Positions 10,211 through 19,671 of a stretch of 64,000 bases of DNA are shown one piece after another (positions within the stretch are counted from its first letter, which is position 1; each line of letters opens with the position of its first letter). The position numbers and the translations under genes are program-made. The notes beneath the pieces were generated by a model that was given only the letters and a program-made list of their open reading frames with translations, made no database searches and was not told the DNA's origin. Origin of the DNA: Cerrena zonata (Eukaryota; Basidiomycota; Agaricomycetes; Polyporales; Cerrenaceae); the NCBI GenBank assembly GCA_038087015.1, contig JASBNA010000025.1, forward strand, positions 372,001 through 436,000, in the 5' to 3' direction.

Positions 10211-11173
10211 ATGATGAATGACTCTGATACCAAAGTTCAGGGTGCTAAGCCAGCAGTCTTTGATGGAAGCAAAGCTAAGTATGCTTCATGGAGAAGACAA
10301 GTTATTCTATTCATTGCTGAAAAGAGAGATAGGTTTGCAACAGACCAAGCTAAGATTCTGTTTACCTTATCTTATATGAAAGAAGGGTTTGCTGACAAAT
10401 GGGCTCAGAACTATTTGGAAGCTAAGATAGATGATGTTGGAGATGTTACTGTTACAGATACCTGGAAGGAGTTCTTGGAAGCATTGGACAAGTCCTTCAA
10501 GGATGCCAACTTCAGGTTGAATGCACAAGCTAAGTTGGAAGCTCTTAGGCAAGGACCTCGCACTGCAGATGAATACTTTGTAGAGTTTGAACAACTTATG
10601 GTTCAAGCAGGATTCAGGACTGGAGGAGATCATGAGCAGTATTTGATCTCTAGGATTGAGCAAGGGCTCAGTTACCGCCTGATAGAAAGAGTCTATGATA
10701 GCGATTCTTTACCTACAAGTTATGAGAGCTATAAAGAGAAGGTTATCAGGATTGATAACATGCAGCGTAGACTTCAAGGTCGTATGAAGTCAGGACCTTT
10801 AGTGGTGAAACCCAACACCACAGTCACAACTAACATGGGGTGGTTTACAAGATCTGAAGGATATCACACAACTGTACCTGCACGTAAAGATGGTACTGGT
10901 ATTACCTTTGGTGGTCATGGTCAGCCTATGGACATAGATAGGTTGAGAAAGGAAAGACTCTGCTACAGATGTGGTCAGCCAGGACATATCAGTCGTAATT
11001 GTCCGATAAAACCACAGGTTGTTAGACAAGTTGAACAAGCAGATATTCCACAAGTGGATGTTGCAGATATGGCAAAGGAATTGACATGGGATCAGATCAG
11101 AAAGCTGGTACATGCCAAGATGCCAGAGAATCCAACTCAAATGGATTTGGATTTTTGCAACGAGTCTCAGTAG
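10211..11173 (+). CDS. gag: Gag polyprotein of the chromovirus
   Basis: The frame is open from before 10061. 10211 is the first in-frame ATG I can support (MMNDSDTK), giving about 320 residues. It contains the Ty3-type capsid region (from PAVFDGSKAKYASWRRQV to LSYRLIERVYD) and one zinc knuckle, CYRCGQPGHISRNC (C-x2-C-x4-H-x4-C), near 10969-11010, which binds RNA in the particle. It overlaps pol, which lies in the -1 frame, by up to 88 nt and stops at TAG 11171-11173. A canonical X-XXY-YYZ slippery heptamer is not evident. The nearest candidate is the T-run at 11151-11156, so either atypical frameshifting or a lost base may link Gag to Pol. Confidence 0.85.
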   Translation: MMNDSDTKVQGAKPAVFDGSKAKYASWRRQVILFIAEKRDRFATDQAKILFTLSYMKEGFADKWAQNYLEAKIDDVGDVTVTDTWKEFLEALDKSFKDANFRLNAQAKLEALRQGPRTADEYFVEFEQLMVQAGFRTGGDHEQYLISRIEQGLSYRLIERVYDSDSLPTSYESYKEKVIRIDNMQRRLQGRMKSGPLVVKPNTTVTTNMGWFTRSEGYHTTVPARKDGTGITFGGHGQPMDIDRLRKERLCYRCGQPGHISRNCPIKPQVVRQVEQADIPQVDVADMAKELTWDQIRKLVHAKMPENPTQMDLDFCNESQ

Positions 11174-14001
11174 CTTCCCAGCTGCAGACTCAAACCAGTC
11201 AACATGCTGTTGAAATAGTATCTAAAATTCAGGCTAGGGCGTCTCCTCAAGATAATGAGCGCGGTGGTGGTTCAGAGCCATGCTTAATTCCCTGTAATGC
11301 CCAGAATGAGGAGATTATTTTAGACAAGCCTGAGGATAAACCTAAGGAAGAATATGCAGAACCTTTTGGTAGTGTGTGGACTCTCAGGCGTATGCGAGAG
11401 AACAACTGCAGAAGTATTGGTATATTCAGAATGTGGGTACATCCAAAAAAACAGCATGAGGCTACTTGGGAAGAACTTCATAGAATTATTGGTTTGAATG
11501 ATGAGCAAGCAATAGCAGAACTAGAGGAATATGCAAGAACTAAAAGTATCATCAGAGAAGGCCGTGGTAATCAATTGGATGTGTCAGCTGTACTTCAGAC
11601 ACTAGACAATTTGAACACCTTCACAGTACAAGCACTTATTGATAGTGGCTGTATGGGATCTTCTATTGATACAAAGTTTGTCAAGAAACATGGTCTTACA
11701 ACTAGAAAGTCACCTCGACCTATACCAGTTTATAATGCAGATGGAAGTCGTAATAAGGCAGGACCAATCACTGAATTTGTTGAACTTGTTATGAAGATTC
11801 AAGATCATAGAGAAGTTATTGAACTTTCTGTGACTGATCTTGGCAGGTCTGACTTATTTATTGGTTATGACTGGCTGAAGTTACATAATCCTTCTGTTAA
11901 CTGGCAGGAAGGAACTATCAAGTTTGATCGCTGTCCCTCTCAGTGTGGCTATATGATGCGTATTTTGGAACCTGATGAAGATGAGGAAGAAGACTGTCAA
12001 AATCCCTTGGAGGAAGGAGACAGGCTTTTTCTTATGGATTACAGATCTTATCTTGGTCTAGATAAGTTACATATTCGAGCAAAGGCAACTATATCTTCTA
12101 AGTTAGCAGAAGCAAGTAATGCTGACAAGATTAAGAAGGACTTTGAGAGTATAGTACCAGAGCACTATCAGGACTTTGCTGAGGTATTTGCAAAGCAGGA
12201 ATTTGATACTCTGCCTAAACATAGACCATGGGATCATGTGATTGAGCTGACTCCAGGTGCAAAGCCTCTAGATTGCAAGATCTATCCTTTGAACCTTGAA
12301 GAACAGAAGATGCTTGATGAATTCTTAGAAGAGAATTTACGCTCTGGACGTATCAGACCTTCAAAATCTCCTATGGCTTCACCATTCTTCTTTGTCAAGA
12401 AGAAAGATGGAAGTCTTAGACCTGTTCAGGATTATCGGAAGCTTAATGAGATGACTATCAAGAATAGGTATCCTATACCTCTCATCCCAGAGCTAGTGAA
12501 CAAGTTGAAAGGAGCAAGGTATTTTACAAAGCTTGATGTATGTTGGGGATATAACAATGTTCGTATCAAGGAAGGTGATGAATGGAAAGCTGCTTTCAGA
12601 ACCAACCGGGGACTATTTGAACCTCTTGTTATGTTCTTTGGACTAACAAACTCACCTGCTACTTTCCAAACTCTGATGAATGACTTGTTTAAGGATTTGA
12701 TTAATCAAGGTGTAGTTGTTGTATACCTAGATGATATTATGATCTTCACCAAGACTCTGGAGGAACATAGATATATTGTTCGTAAAGTGTTACAGATTCT
12801 CAGAGAGCACAAGTTATATCTCAAAGCAGAGAAGTGTGAGTTTGAAGCAACTCAAGTTGAGTATCTTGGAATGATCATCTCTGAAGGACATGTTGGAATG
12901 GACCCTGTCAAAGTCCGTGGTGTATCTGAATGGCCTGTGCCAAAATGCAAGAGAGATGTTCAAGCATTTTTAGGATTTACCAATTTCTATCGCCGCTTTA
13001 TACTAGGATATGGAGATATTGCAAGACCATTGACATCTCTGACTGGAAAAGCAGATTGGACTTGGGGAGATTCACAACAGAAGGCTTTTGAGCAGATCAA
13101 AGAAAGCATTATCACAGCACCTGTTCTTGTTATCCCTACAGATGATGAACCATATCGGGTGGAATGTGATGCATCTGATTATGCAGTTGGAGCAGTTTTG
13201 TCTCAAATGCATGATGGAAAGTGGCATCCTGTTGCCTTTCTGTCTAAATCTATGACTGCTGTTGAGCGCAATTATGAGATTTATGACAAGGAACTTTTAG
13301 CTATGATGACTGCATTAGATGAGTGGAGACACTATCTGATGGGTGCAAAGCATGAGTTTGAGATCTGGACAGACCACAAGAACCTTGAGTACTTTAGGAA
13401 ACCCCAGAAACTCAATCGCAGGCAAGCTAGATGGGTAACAGAGTTAGCAAACTATCATTTCAGTTTACATCATAAACCTGGGAGATTACACACTAAGCCA
13501 GATCTTCTGTCAAGGCGTGTAGACCATTATCGAGGTCAAGATGATAATGAGAATGTGGTACTGTTAAAACCTTACTGGTTCAGAGCTATGGAATTTGAGA
13601 TTGTTCAGGATAATAGTCTTCTAGAACGAATCAAGAAACTCGGAAGAAATCGTGACAGTGCAGTGGAGCAAGCACTGGTCAATCAGGAGAAGGGATGGGA
13701 AGAATCTGATGGAATTATCACCTGGCATGGTCGTATCTATATACCAAGAGATAAACAACTTCGTGAAGAGATCATTCAAATACATCATGATTCTATAATG
13801 GCTGGACATCCTGGTCGTTATAAAACCCATGAGCTGATTACTCGCAATTACTGGTGGCCAAGGATCCGTGCAGATGTTCAAGCTTATGTGACTGGATGTG
13901 AGGTTTGTCAAAGAACTAAACCCCATCATGAGAAGCTTGCAGCACCCTTGCAACCTAATGAAGTTCCATCTCGGCCTTGGGAAATATCTCTGTTGATATG
14001 A
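11086..14001 (+). CDS. pol: Pol part 1: protease, reverse transcriptase, RNase H, integrase zinc domain
   Basis: Domains in order: aspartic protease (ALIDSGCMGSS, catalytic D-S-G); reverse transcriptase (SPFFFVKKKDGSLRPVQDYR, then VVVVYLDDIMIF with the YxDD active site); RNase H (ECDASDYAVGAVLSQ, DKELLAMM, WTDHKNLEYF); and the integrase H-H-C-C zinc domain (HHDSIMAGHPG..CEVCQRT). The frame runs into a stop at 13999-14001 because of an apparent single-base loss in the A-run at 13982-13984; the integrase core continues in the next frame. The nominal start 11086 is only the first start-like codon in frame; in the element the product is presumably made as a Gag-Pol fusion. Confidence 0.88.
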   Translation: MGSDQKAGTCQDARESNSNGFGFLQRVSVASQLQTQTSQHAVEIVSKIQARASPQDNERGGGSEPCLIPCNAQNEEIILDKPEDKPKEEYAEPFGSVWTLRRMRENNCRSIGIFRMWVHPKKQHEATWEELHRIIGLNDEQAIAELEEYARTKSIIREGRGNQLDVSAVLQTLDNLNTFTVQALIDSGCMGSSIDTKFVKKHGLTTRKSPRPIPVYNADGSRNKAGPITEFVELVMKIQDHREVIELSVTDLGRSDLFIGYDWLKLHNPSVNWQEGTIKFDRCPSQCGYMMRILEPDEDEEEDCQNPLEEGDRLFLMDYRSYLGLDKLHIRAKATISSKLAEASNADKIKKDFESIVPEHYQDFAEVFAKQEFDTLPKHRPWDHVIELTPGAKPLDCKIYPLNLEEQKMLDEFLEENLRSGRIRPSKSPMASPFFFVKKKDGSLRPVQDYRKLNEMTIKNRYPIPLIPELVNKLKGARYFTKLDVCWGYNNVRIKEGDEWKAAFRTNRGLFEPLVMFFGLTNSPATFQTLMNDLFKDLINQGVVVVYLDDIMIFTKTLEEHRYIVRKVLQILREHKLYLKAEKCEFEATQVEYLGMIISEGHVGMDPVKVRGVSEWPVPKCKRDVQAFLGFTNFYRRFILGYGDIARPLTSLTGKADWTWGDSQQKAFEQIKESIITAPVLVIPTDDEPYRVECDASDYAVGAVLSQMHDGKWHPVAFLSKSMTAVERNYEIYDKELLAMMTALDEWRHYLMGAKHEFEIWTDHKNLEYFRKPQKLNRRQARWVTELANYHFSLHHKPGRLHTKPDLLSRRVDHYRGQDDNENVVLLKPYWFRAMEFEIVQDNSLLERIKKLGRNRDSAVEQALVNQEKGWEESDGIITWHGRIYIPRDKQLREEIIQIHHDSIMAGHPGRYKTHELITRNYWWPRIRADVQAYVTGCEVCQRTKPHHEKLAAPLQPNEVPSRPWEISLLI

Positions 14002-15188
14002 TTGGACCTCTTCCAGAGTCACAAGGATATGATGCAATTCTGGTAATAGTTGATGTTGGTGGAAAGCAGATTATACCTCTTCCAACTAATATTGAACTTA
14101 CATCAGAAGGTTGGGCTAAAATACTACGTGATCATGTATTTGTATATCATGGCCTTCCACGCAAGATTATCAGTGACAGAGGACCTCAGTTTGTATCTAA
14201 GTTCATTAAGGCTCTTTATGAACTACTAGGTATTAAAGGAAATCCATCCACAGCATATCATCCTCAAACTGATGGACAGACTGAACGTGTTAATCAAGAA
14301 ATTGAGCAATATCTTCGTGTGTTTGTAAATCACAGACAAGATGATTGGGCTGAGTGGTTACCAATGGCTGGTTTTGCTTATAATGACAAAACTCAGTCTT
14401 CCACAGGATTTTCTCCATTCTATGTTAACAAAGGTTTTCACCCTTGGAAAGGTTATGAGGCAAGACGTGAAGTCAAAAATGTGACAGCTGAGCAATTTGC
14501 AGATCGTATCAAGGAAATTCAATCTGAGGCTGCATCTGCAATGAAAGCATCACAAGAAATGATGAAACAATACTATGATCGTACAAAGAAGGAATCCAGG
14601 AAATATGATGTTGGAGATAGAGTATGGTTAGAAGGATACAATATCAAGACCAACAGACCAATGAAGAAACTGGAAGACAAGCGGTATGGACCATTTAAGA
14701 TTACAGAGAAAATAGGAAAGTCTGCATATCGACTTCAATTACCAAGTACTTGGAGGTCAATACATCCTGTTTTCAATGAAGTAGTTCTAACTCCATATGT
14801 TGCACCTATTTATTCCTCACAACAGAAGCCACTCCCTCCCCTACCTGAGATCGTTGAAGGTAAAGAGGAGTACAATGTTGAAAGTATTTTAGATTCAAAG
14901 GTTGAACGAGGAGTATTAAAGTATCTTATCCACTGGGAAGGCTATCCTAGATCAGAGGAAACTTGGGAACCTGCATCACAGTTGACAAATGCTCAGAAAG
15001 CTGTCAAGGACTTTCATAAGCGTCATCCAAATGCACCCAGGCCTAAGCCTAAACAGCTGAGATTTGTAGAACTGGACCATTTAACTTGGCCAACTAAACC
15101 ATCTAGAATGTACCCATCATGGCTTTTTAACTGGGAAGATGGTGTATATGAAAGAACTCTTGCAAGATCACGAGGACGTGATCCTTAA
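13977..15188 (+). CDS. pol: Pol part 2: integrase core and chromodomain
   Basis: Frameshifted continuation of pol. The integrase core shows the D,D-35-E pattern (VDMIGPLP, ISDRGPQF, then GQTERVNQEIEQYLR). A GPF/Y-like stretch follows (DKRYGPFKITEKIG), and a C-terminal chromodomain: EEYNVESILDSKVERGVLKY, LIHWEGYPRSEETWEP. The chromodomain binds histone tails and places the element in the chromovirus branch of Ty3/gypsy. Translation of this part depends on the frameshift near 13982, so integrase from this copy is probably not produced in full. Confidence 0.88.
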   Translation: MGNISVDMIGPLPESQGYDAILVIVDVGGKQIIPLPTNIELTSEGWAKILRDHVFVYHGLPRKIISDRGPQFVSKFIKALYELLGIKGNPSTAYHPQTDGQTERVNQEIEQYLRVFVNHRQDDWAEWLPMAGFAYNDKTQSSTGFSPFYVNKGFHPWKGYEARREVKNVTAEQFADRIKEIQSEAASAMKASQEMMKQYYDRTKKESRKYDVGDRVWLEGYNIKTNRPMKKLEDKRYGPFKITEKIGKSAYRLQLPSTWRSIHPVFNEVVLTPYVAPIYSSQQKPLPPLPEIVEGKEEYNVESILDSKVERGVLKYLIHWEGYPRSEETWEPASQLTNAQKAVKDFHKRHPNAPRPKPKQLRFVELDHLTWPTKPSRMYPSWLFNWEDGVYERTLARSRGRDP

Positions 15189-15199
15189 GGAGGGGGTAA
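15187..15199 (+). promoter_or_regulatory. Polypurine tract
   Basis: AAGGAGGGGGTAA lies directly before the 3' LTR, the expected position of the primer for plus-strand DNA synthesis. Confidence 0.75.
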
Positions 15200-15750
15200 T
15201 GTCATGAACTTACTGTTTTTGGCAATACTTCTACTTTCATAACTAAGCATGTCTAAGGTTCTCACGATATAAGTGGAATGACTAAGCTCTCGATAATCAC
15301 ATGCTTACCAATGTACATAGCTTACTCAGCATTCTCTGAGCTCTTTATGCTATTGGTTAATTTGGCAGTTTAGCTTACTCATCATCAAGTCGGCTGACTC
15401 GTGACTAGTGAGGCTTTAATGCTATTGGTTGGTTGCAGATATTGGATTGGTAATCTAGTATAGGGCGTGGGAAGGAGTGATCTGATTGGTTAGAAGGACA
15501 TGTGCACAGCCACAGGCCGATTAGTATATATAGACCTTGTTTTCAGCAATACATCCCCCAGACTTGAGATACTACTTAATAGGAGTATTCAACTAAGACA
15601 GTTCCTACTCTTAGTCACCTGATTCAAGGTGGTTGCCTGAATCTCCTAACTGAGACTTATCTGGGTTTTAACCTCTTAACATTGTTACTTAAGTATTAAG
15701 ACAGAGTTCTTGTGGCAACCTAGGCAGGTAAGTTTAGTTAGTCGCTGACA
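15200..15750 (+). repeat. 3' LTR of the chromovirus (551 bp)
   Basis: Colinear with the 5' LTR apart from lacking its ~51-bp extra segment and a few substitutions (for example TAGCATAGG versus TAGTATAGG). The end GTCGCTGACA abuts GCTGTC of the older gypsy relic. Confidence 0.93.
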
Positions 15751-18284
15751 GCTGTCTAGCCGCGATGAGTTTGCGCTCAAGTATTGGTTTCTCAATCTCC
15801 ATGGCACGTGCATCGTGGATGTCGCGCACCTGTTCTTTGTTGGAACGTAAATCGCTGGTAGGGGTGTTCGGAGGGGGGAGTAGGATATTGCAATTGGAAG
15901 GTTTGTGGATGATGGAGGGAACTGAAGGGTCGATCAACAGTTTATTTGCAATATGAAATGTGTTACCAAGGATTATAGGCACACATAGCTCGGAAACAAT
16001 TATAGCGCGTACAACACATGCAGAAAACAAAAAATCCGGAGATGAAAGCTTCAACTTCACCTATTCCACTGCCTCTCTTTCACCGGTACCCCAAACATTT
16101 CCCAAGGGGAAAGCTTTCAGTAAACGGCGTCGACGAAGTCCAAGCTGTGAGACTATGGAGTCCCTAATCAGAACTGTGGGGGAACCACAATCTATCAGCA
16201 TTTGAACGGGGTCAGAGAGAGAGGAGGGTCTGTGAATAACAGCGGACCAATGAACGTGGGGGGTGAAGAAATCAGGCATGCACTCGGAGTCTGTAGTGTT
16301 GTTACCAGAGCTCAACACTGAGGAGCAGATTGCATATGGGGAAATGCGGCCAGACCCAACAGTGTGGACCGCATTTATGGTGTTGGAGATGTTGTTTGTG
16401 AGGGGGGAGGTAACTGCATTGACCTTCTTGGAAGTACATTTAGCAGCCACTCTGCTAACGTTGTCGCTTGTGAGGGTCCTGTAGATAGCAGGGTTAGGAA
16501 AACCAGTTGTGCAACTAGCTGCGGAATGATCCGCATAGGGAATGCGACATTTGAAGCAACCATCGCAGTCACATAGGAGTTTCCATTTGTCGGCAGTCAA
16601 GGGAGGGAGGCATAATGTTGATGAGGAAGTTGTGGTGGTAGTGGAGGAGGTGGCGGAAGGACAATAGTCTTGTACCACCCTGGACGAGGTGGTTGTGACG
16701 TTGTTTCAAGCGTGAGACCCTCGACACTGGATCGTAGCCCGAATTTTGGGCTCTATAAAAGTAAAGTGAAATTTTATAAAAAGTCTCTTACAAGATATAC
16801 TTTTTAGACCCAAAAAATGATATAAAAATTCTAAATTGCAGTAGAAATTGATGAATTATAAAAACCTGTGCAAATTCAGACTGTTGTATCCACTTTTCAG
16901 AGTTCAAAAAAGCTCAATTTTCATACATTTTTTGCTAGGGCAAAATCCAGCATACAAAATTCAACATTTTGATACACTTTTATTTTGTCAAAAATTGTAA
17001 TATAATTGTATATATTAAAATAAAGTTTCATGAATAGACAGCCTAAAGAGAAGATATAGACTACTATTCTTAATACATCATAGCCCTTGTTAATAGTACT
17101 ATTTGATAGAGCTACTTGAGTACCCAATATTGCTTATTTTGCCAAATTAGCAGTTTAAATTTTGTATCAGTTTTGGAAAAATAAATGTGTGTCAAAATTT
17201 TGAATTTTGCATACCAAAATTTTTTATTGTAAAAAATATATCAAAATTGAGCTTTTTTGAACTCTAAAAACTAAACACAAAAGTCAGAATTTGCATAGGT
17301 TTTTGTGATTTATCAAATTTGGCTGCAATTTTGAATTCTTACATCATTTTTTGGATCTAAAAAGTATGTTTTGTAAGAGACTTTTTATAAAATTTTACTT
17401 TACTTTTATGAAGCCCAAAATTTGGGCTACGGTCCAGTGCGAGAACGATCATTGAGCATCTTCTCGAGGTCGCGGAAATGAATAGCACATTCCTCCAATC
17501 GACGTGCATCGATTTCGGAAAGTGCTTCTTTCCATTCCTTGTAGTCCTTGATCCGGAGAACTTCTGCTCGAGAACAAGCCAGACGAAGTTCTCGTACAGC
17601 GTTAGCACCAATGTGATGATGGAGCCTGGTGTTGTTGTAGAAGCCAGGAGTGCCTTCGAGCAGTAAGTTGACATGCTCGAGGGACATGACCCAGTCCTCG
17701 AAATGATCCTTTTTGTCCTGGCGGGAGCGAATCAGTTTGGTGAGGACATTGTCAGCCCAATTTTTCTTCAATCAACGGTCTTTGAAGACCTGAAGGAAGG
17801 CGGAAAAATCAAGGGCGGACAGGGAAAGGTCGTTGTTAAACCAGTGCTGAATCAAGGGGTCATCAAATCTGCCGGTGACAGAAATAACTTTCCTATTTTC
17901 AGCTATTTCCTTGTGACAGAAATAGTGCATAACAGTGTTATACCAGGAAGCAATGAGTTCGGGAGTCAGTTTCCCCGGCATGAGACGAGGGACATGTTTC
18001 AGCCCACTCCACACTAGAGTGGCGGTTCCAGTGGCAGGTCTGGTGGTGGACATGACTATATGCAGCATAAATGAGTCTGACGACGATGAGGATGACGAAG
18101 AGAGAGTAGACAGGGAAGTGGGTCTAGACAGGAAATCGGTGGTAGACAGCTGTGATGCAATGTCCGATTCGTAGTCTACTCTTGAGAATAGCTCCGGGAA
18201 TTGGAGATCCAAGACTGAGGAGAACGGAAGTGGTTCCTGATAGCGTACAACGCTACGGGATACCCTGGAGGTTGATTCTGACAC
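15751..18284 (-). pseudogene. Degenerate Ty3/gypsy gag-protease relic
   Basis: On -, from 18284 down: a Ser-rich leader; a gag region (LIQHWFNNDLSL, then WADNVLTKLIRSRQDKKDHF); a zinc knuckle GCFKCRIPYADHSAASC (C-x2-C-x6-H-x4-C, ~16560); a retropepsin stretch MLIDCGSPTVLIRDS (~16200); and IILGNTFHIANKLLID further on. The frame is broken by in-frame stops at ~17770 (TGA), ~16710 (TGA) and 16061 (TAG), and by a 715-bp MITE at 16725-17439. Reverse transcriptase and everything after it are missing: the relic is cut at 15751 by the 3' LTR. It differs clearly from the neighbouring chromovirus and is an older element of another gypsy lineage. Confidence 0.78.
16725..17439 (-). mobile_element. CACTG fold-back MITE, copy 3 (715 bp)
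   Basis: Starts CACTGGATCGTAGCCC and ends GGGCTACGGTCCAGTG, with the 3-bp duplication CGA (16722-16724 and 17440-17442). Inserted in the gag relic. It is more diverged than copies 1 and 2 but has exactly the same length. Confidence 0.9.
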
Positions 18285-19186
18285 GATGGGCAGGTAGTCA
18301 ATGCAGCGGGAAAGGTGGCGGGCGAGCTCAAGCCCTGAACAACAGTCTGTGTGGTGTTTAAAAAAAAGTGTAAGTTGACGCGCCAGTCGACTTCACTATC
18401 AGATGGTACTGTAAACAGGCATGAAATATATCTTCGAGATACAAATCAGCGGGAGGAAAGAGAGCTGGTACAAGTAAGTAATTACCTTTGAGATACAAAT
18501 CAGTGGGAGAAAAGGGAGCTGAGGTGTACGACGAAGGGTACGCGTATATAAGGGAAACGAGACGAGAAGCATGGTGAGGTAAGAATGTGGCGAGAGATCG
18601 TATGTACGAAAGCAGAAGGAAAGTGTCTATATAAGGAAGGTGTCGAACAAAGGATGAGGGTGTCCATATAAGGAAGGTGTGTAACAGGAAGATAGGATGT
18701 AAGCGTGGTACGGTTACACTTGAATTGGAAATGATTGATAGCATTGCTATGTCCATCGGGTGTGTCAATAGTAGTTACATCCTGGAACTGGGTTCGAAAT
18801 GTTGATAAAACACTCGCAGCTGCTAGTACTCGGTCATCGAGATCTATATTTGGTATTAGCAGCTGACTCGGATGGTATCTTGACAATGATCTTGCGCAAC
18901 TCGCACAGGATCATGATGCAACGTATGCCTCACCTTCTACTATCTTGTGTTTACCTTTCCTTGACTTTGCCGTGTCAACATCAGCAGTGTCCACTGCCTG
19001 GGTACGCTCCAATCGTTGTTGCGGCTGATGTGGCTTTGGGTATGGCTTTGGAGGAGCTGCAGGGGGCATAGGAATGCTTTGTGTGACATTGTTAGTTCGC
19101 TTGAAGCACCATTTGTTTTTCTGGTCACCCATTGTGAGTTATAGATGTTATAGTTGATGATGCTCAAGTTGTTCCATAGGGGTTAT
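18285..19186 (-). other. Upstream flank of the gypsy relic with short direct repeats
   Basis: Probably the leader/LTR remains of the relic, though no LTR ends could be defined. It carries two ~32-bp direct copies of a GAGATACAAATCAG-containing unit (18436-18467 and 18490-18521) and two ~21-bp copies of a TATATAAGGAAGGTGT unit (18623-18643 and 18659-18680). A minus-strand open frame at 18911-19132 (73 codons, Pro/Gln/Lys-rich) has no recognisable family. Confidence 0.4.
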
Positions 19187-19671
19187 CACTGGGTATAATA
19201 CCGAATTTTTTGACATAAAAAAGCAAGAAAAGATTTTAGAAAAAGTCCCAGCTTTTTTACTAGACTTTGCACTCTAAAAAATCAAAAAATATTCAGAATA
19301 GTTGTAAAATCTTCTGCAGTTAAAGATGAAAAGATTCAGAATCGTTGGTCTCATGAAAACTTCTATCACTTAATCTACAGGCCTATTGACCTACTTACTA
19401 GTTGACTTCTAGCTATATTAGACTGTTAGTAAGTAAGTTGATAAGTTAACAAGTTGATTTATAGGCTAATAGACTGGTTTGTTTAGTGATAGAGAATTTT
19501 ATGAGACCAAAAATTCAGACTTCTTTTATCTTCTCTAGCCGCAAAAGATTTTACAACTATTCTGAATCTTTTTTGATTTTTTAGAGTGCAAAGTCTAGTA
19601 AAAAAGCTGGGACTTTTTCTAAAATCTTTCCTTGCTTTTTTATGCCAAAAAATTCGATATTATACCCAGTG
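19187..19671. mobile_element. Second-family CACTG fold-back element (485 bp)
   Basis: Starts CACTGGGTATAATACCGAAT and ends with its near-inverted copy TCGATATTATACCCAGTG. The arms of ~130 bp are inverted repeats around a central part that holds more short inverted sequence. The flanks are TAT on the left and TAC on the right, an imperfect 3-bp duplication. Its termini differ from the 715-bp family beyond CACTGG. It separates the gypsy relic from the start of the receptor array. Confidence 0.82.

Larger units (their letters stand above)
8952..15750 (+). mobile_element. Chromovirus (Ty3/gypsy LTR retrotransposon with chromodomain), nearly complete
   Basis: Two LTRs (8952-9553 and 15200-15750, both TGTC..GACA) bound a 5.6-kb interior with gag, protease, reverse transcriptase, RNase H, integrase and a C-terminal chromodomain, in the Ty3/gypsy order. 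Chromodomains steer integration to marked chromatin in chromoviruses. A self-complementary PBS, a TATA box and a polypurine tract are present. The LTRs differ by a ~51-bp segment and a few substitutions. No matching 5-bp target duplication is found: the left flank is AGTTC and the right flank GCTGT. Pol carries one apparent single-base loss near 13982, so this copy is probably not autonomous. Confidence 0.93.
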
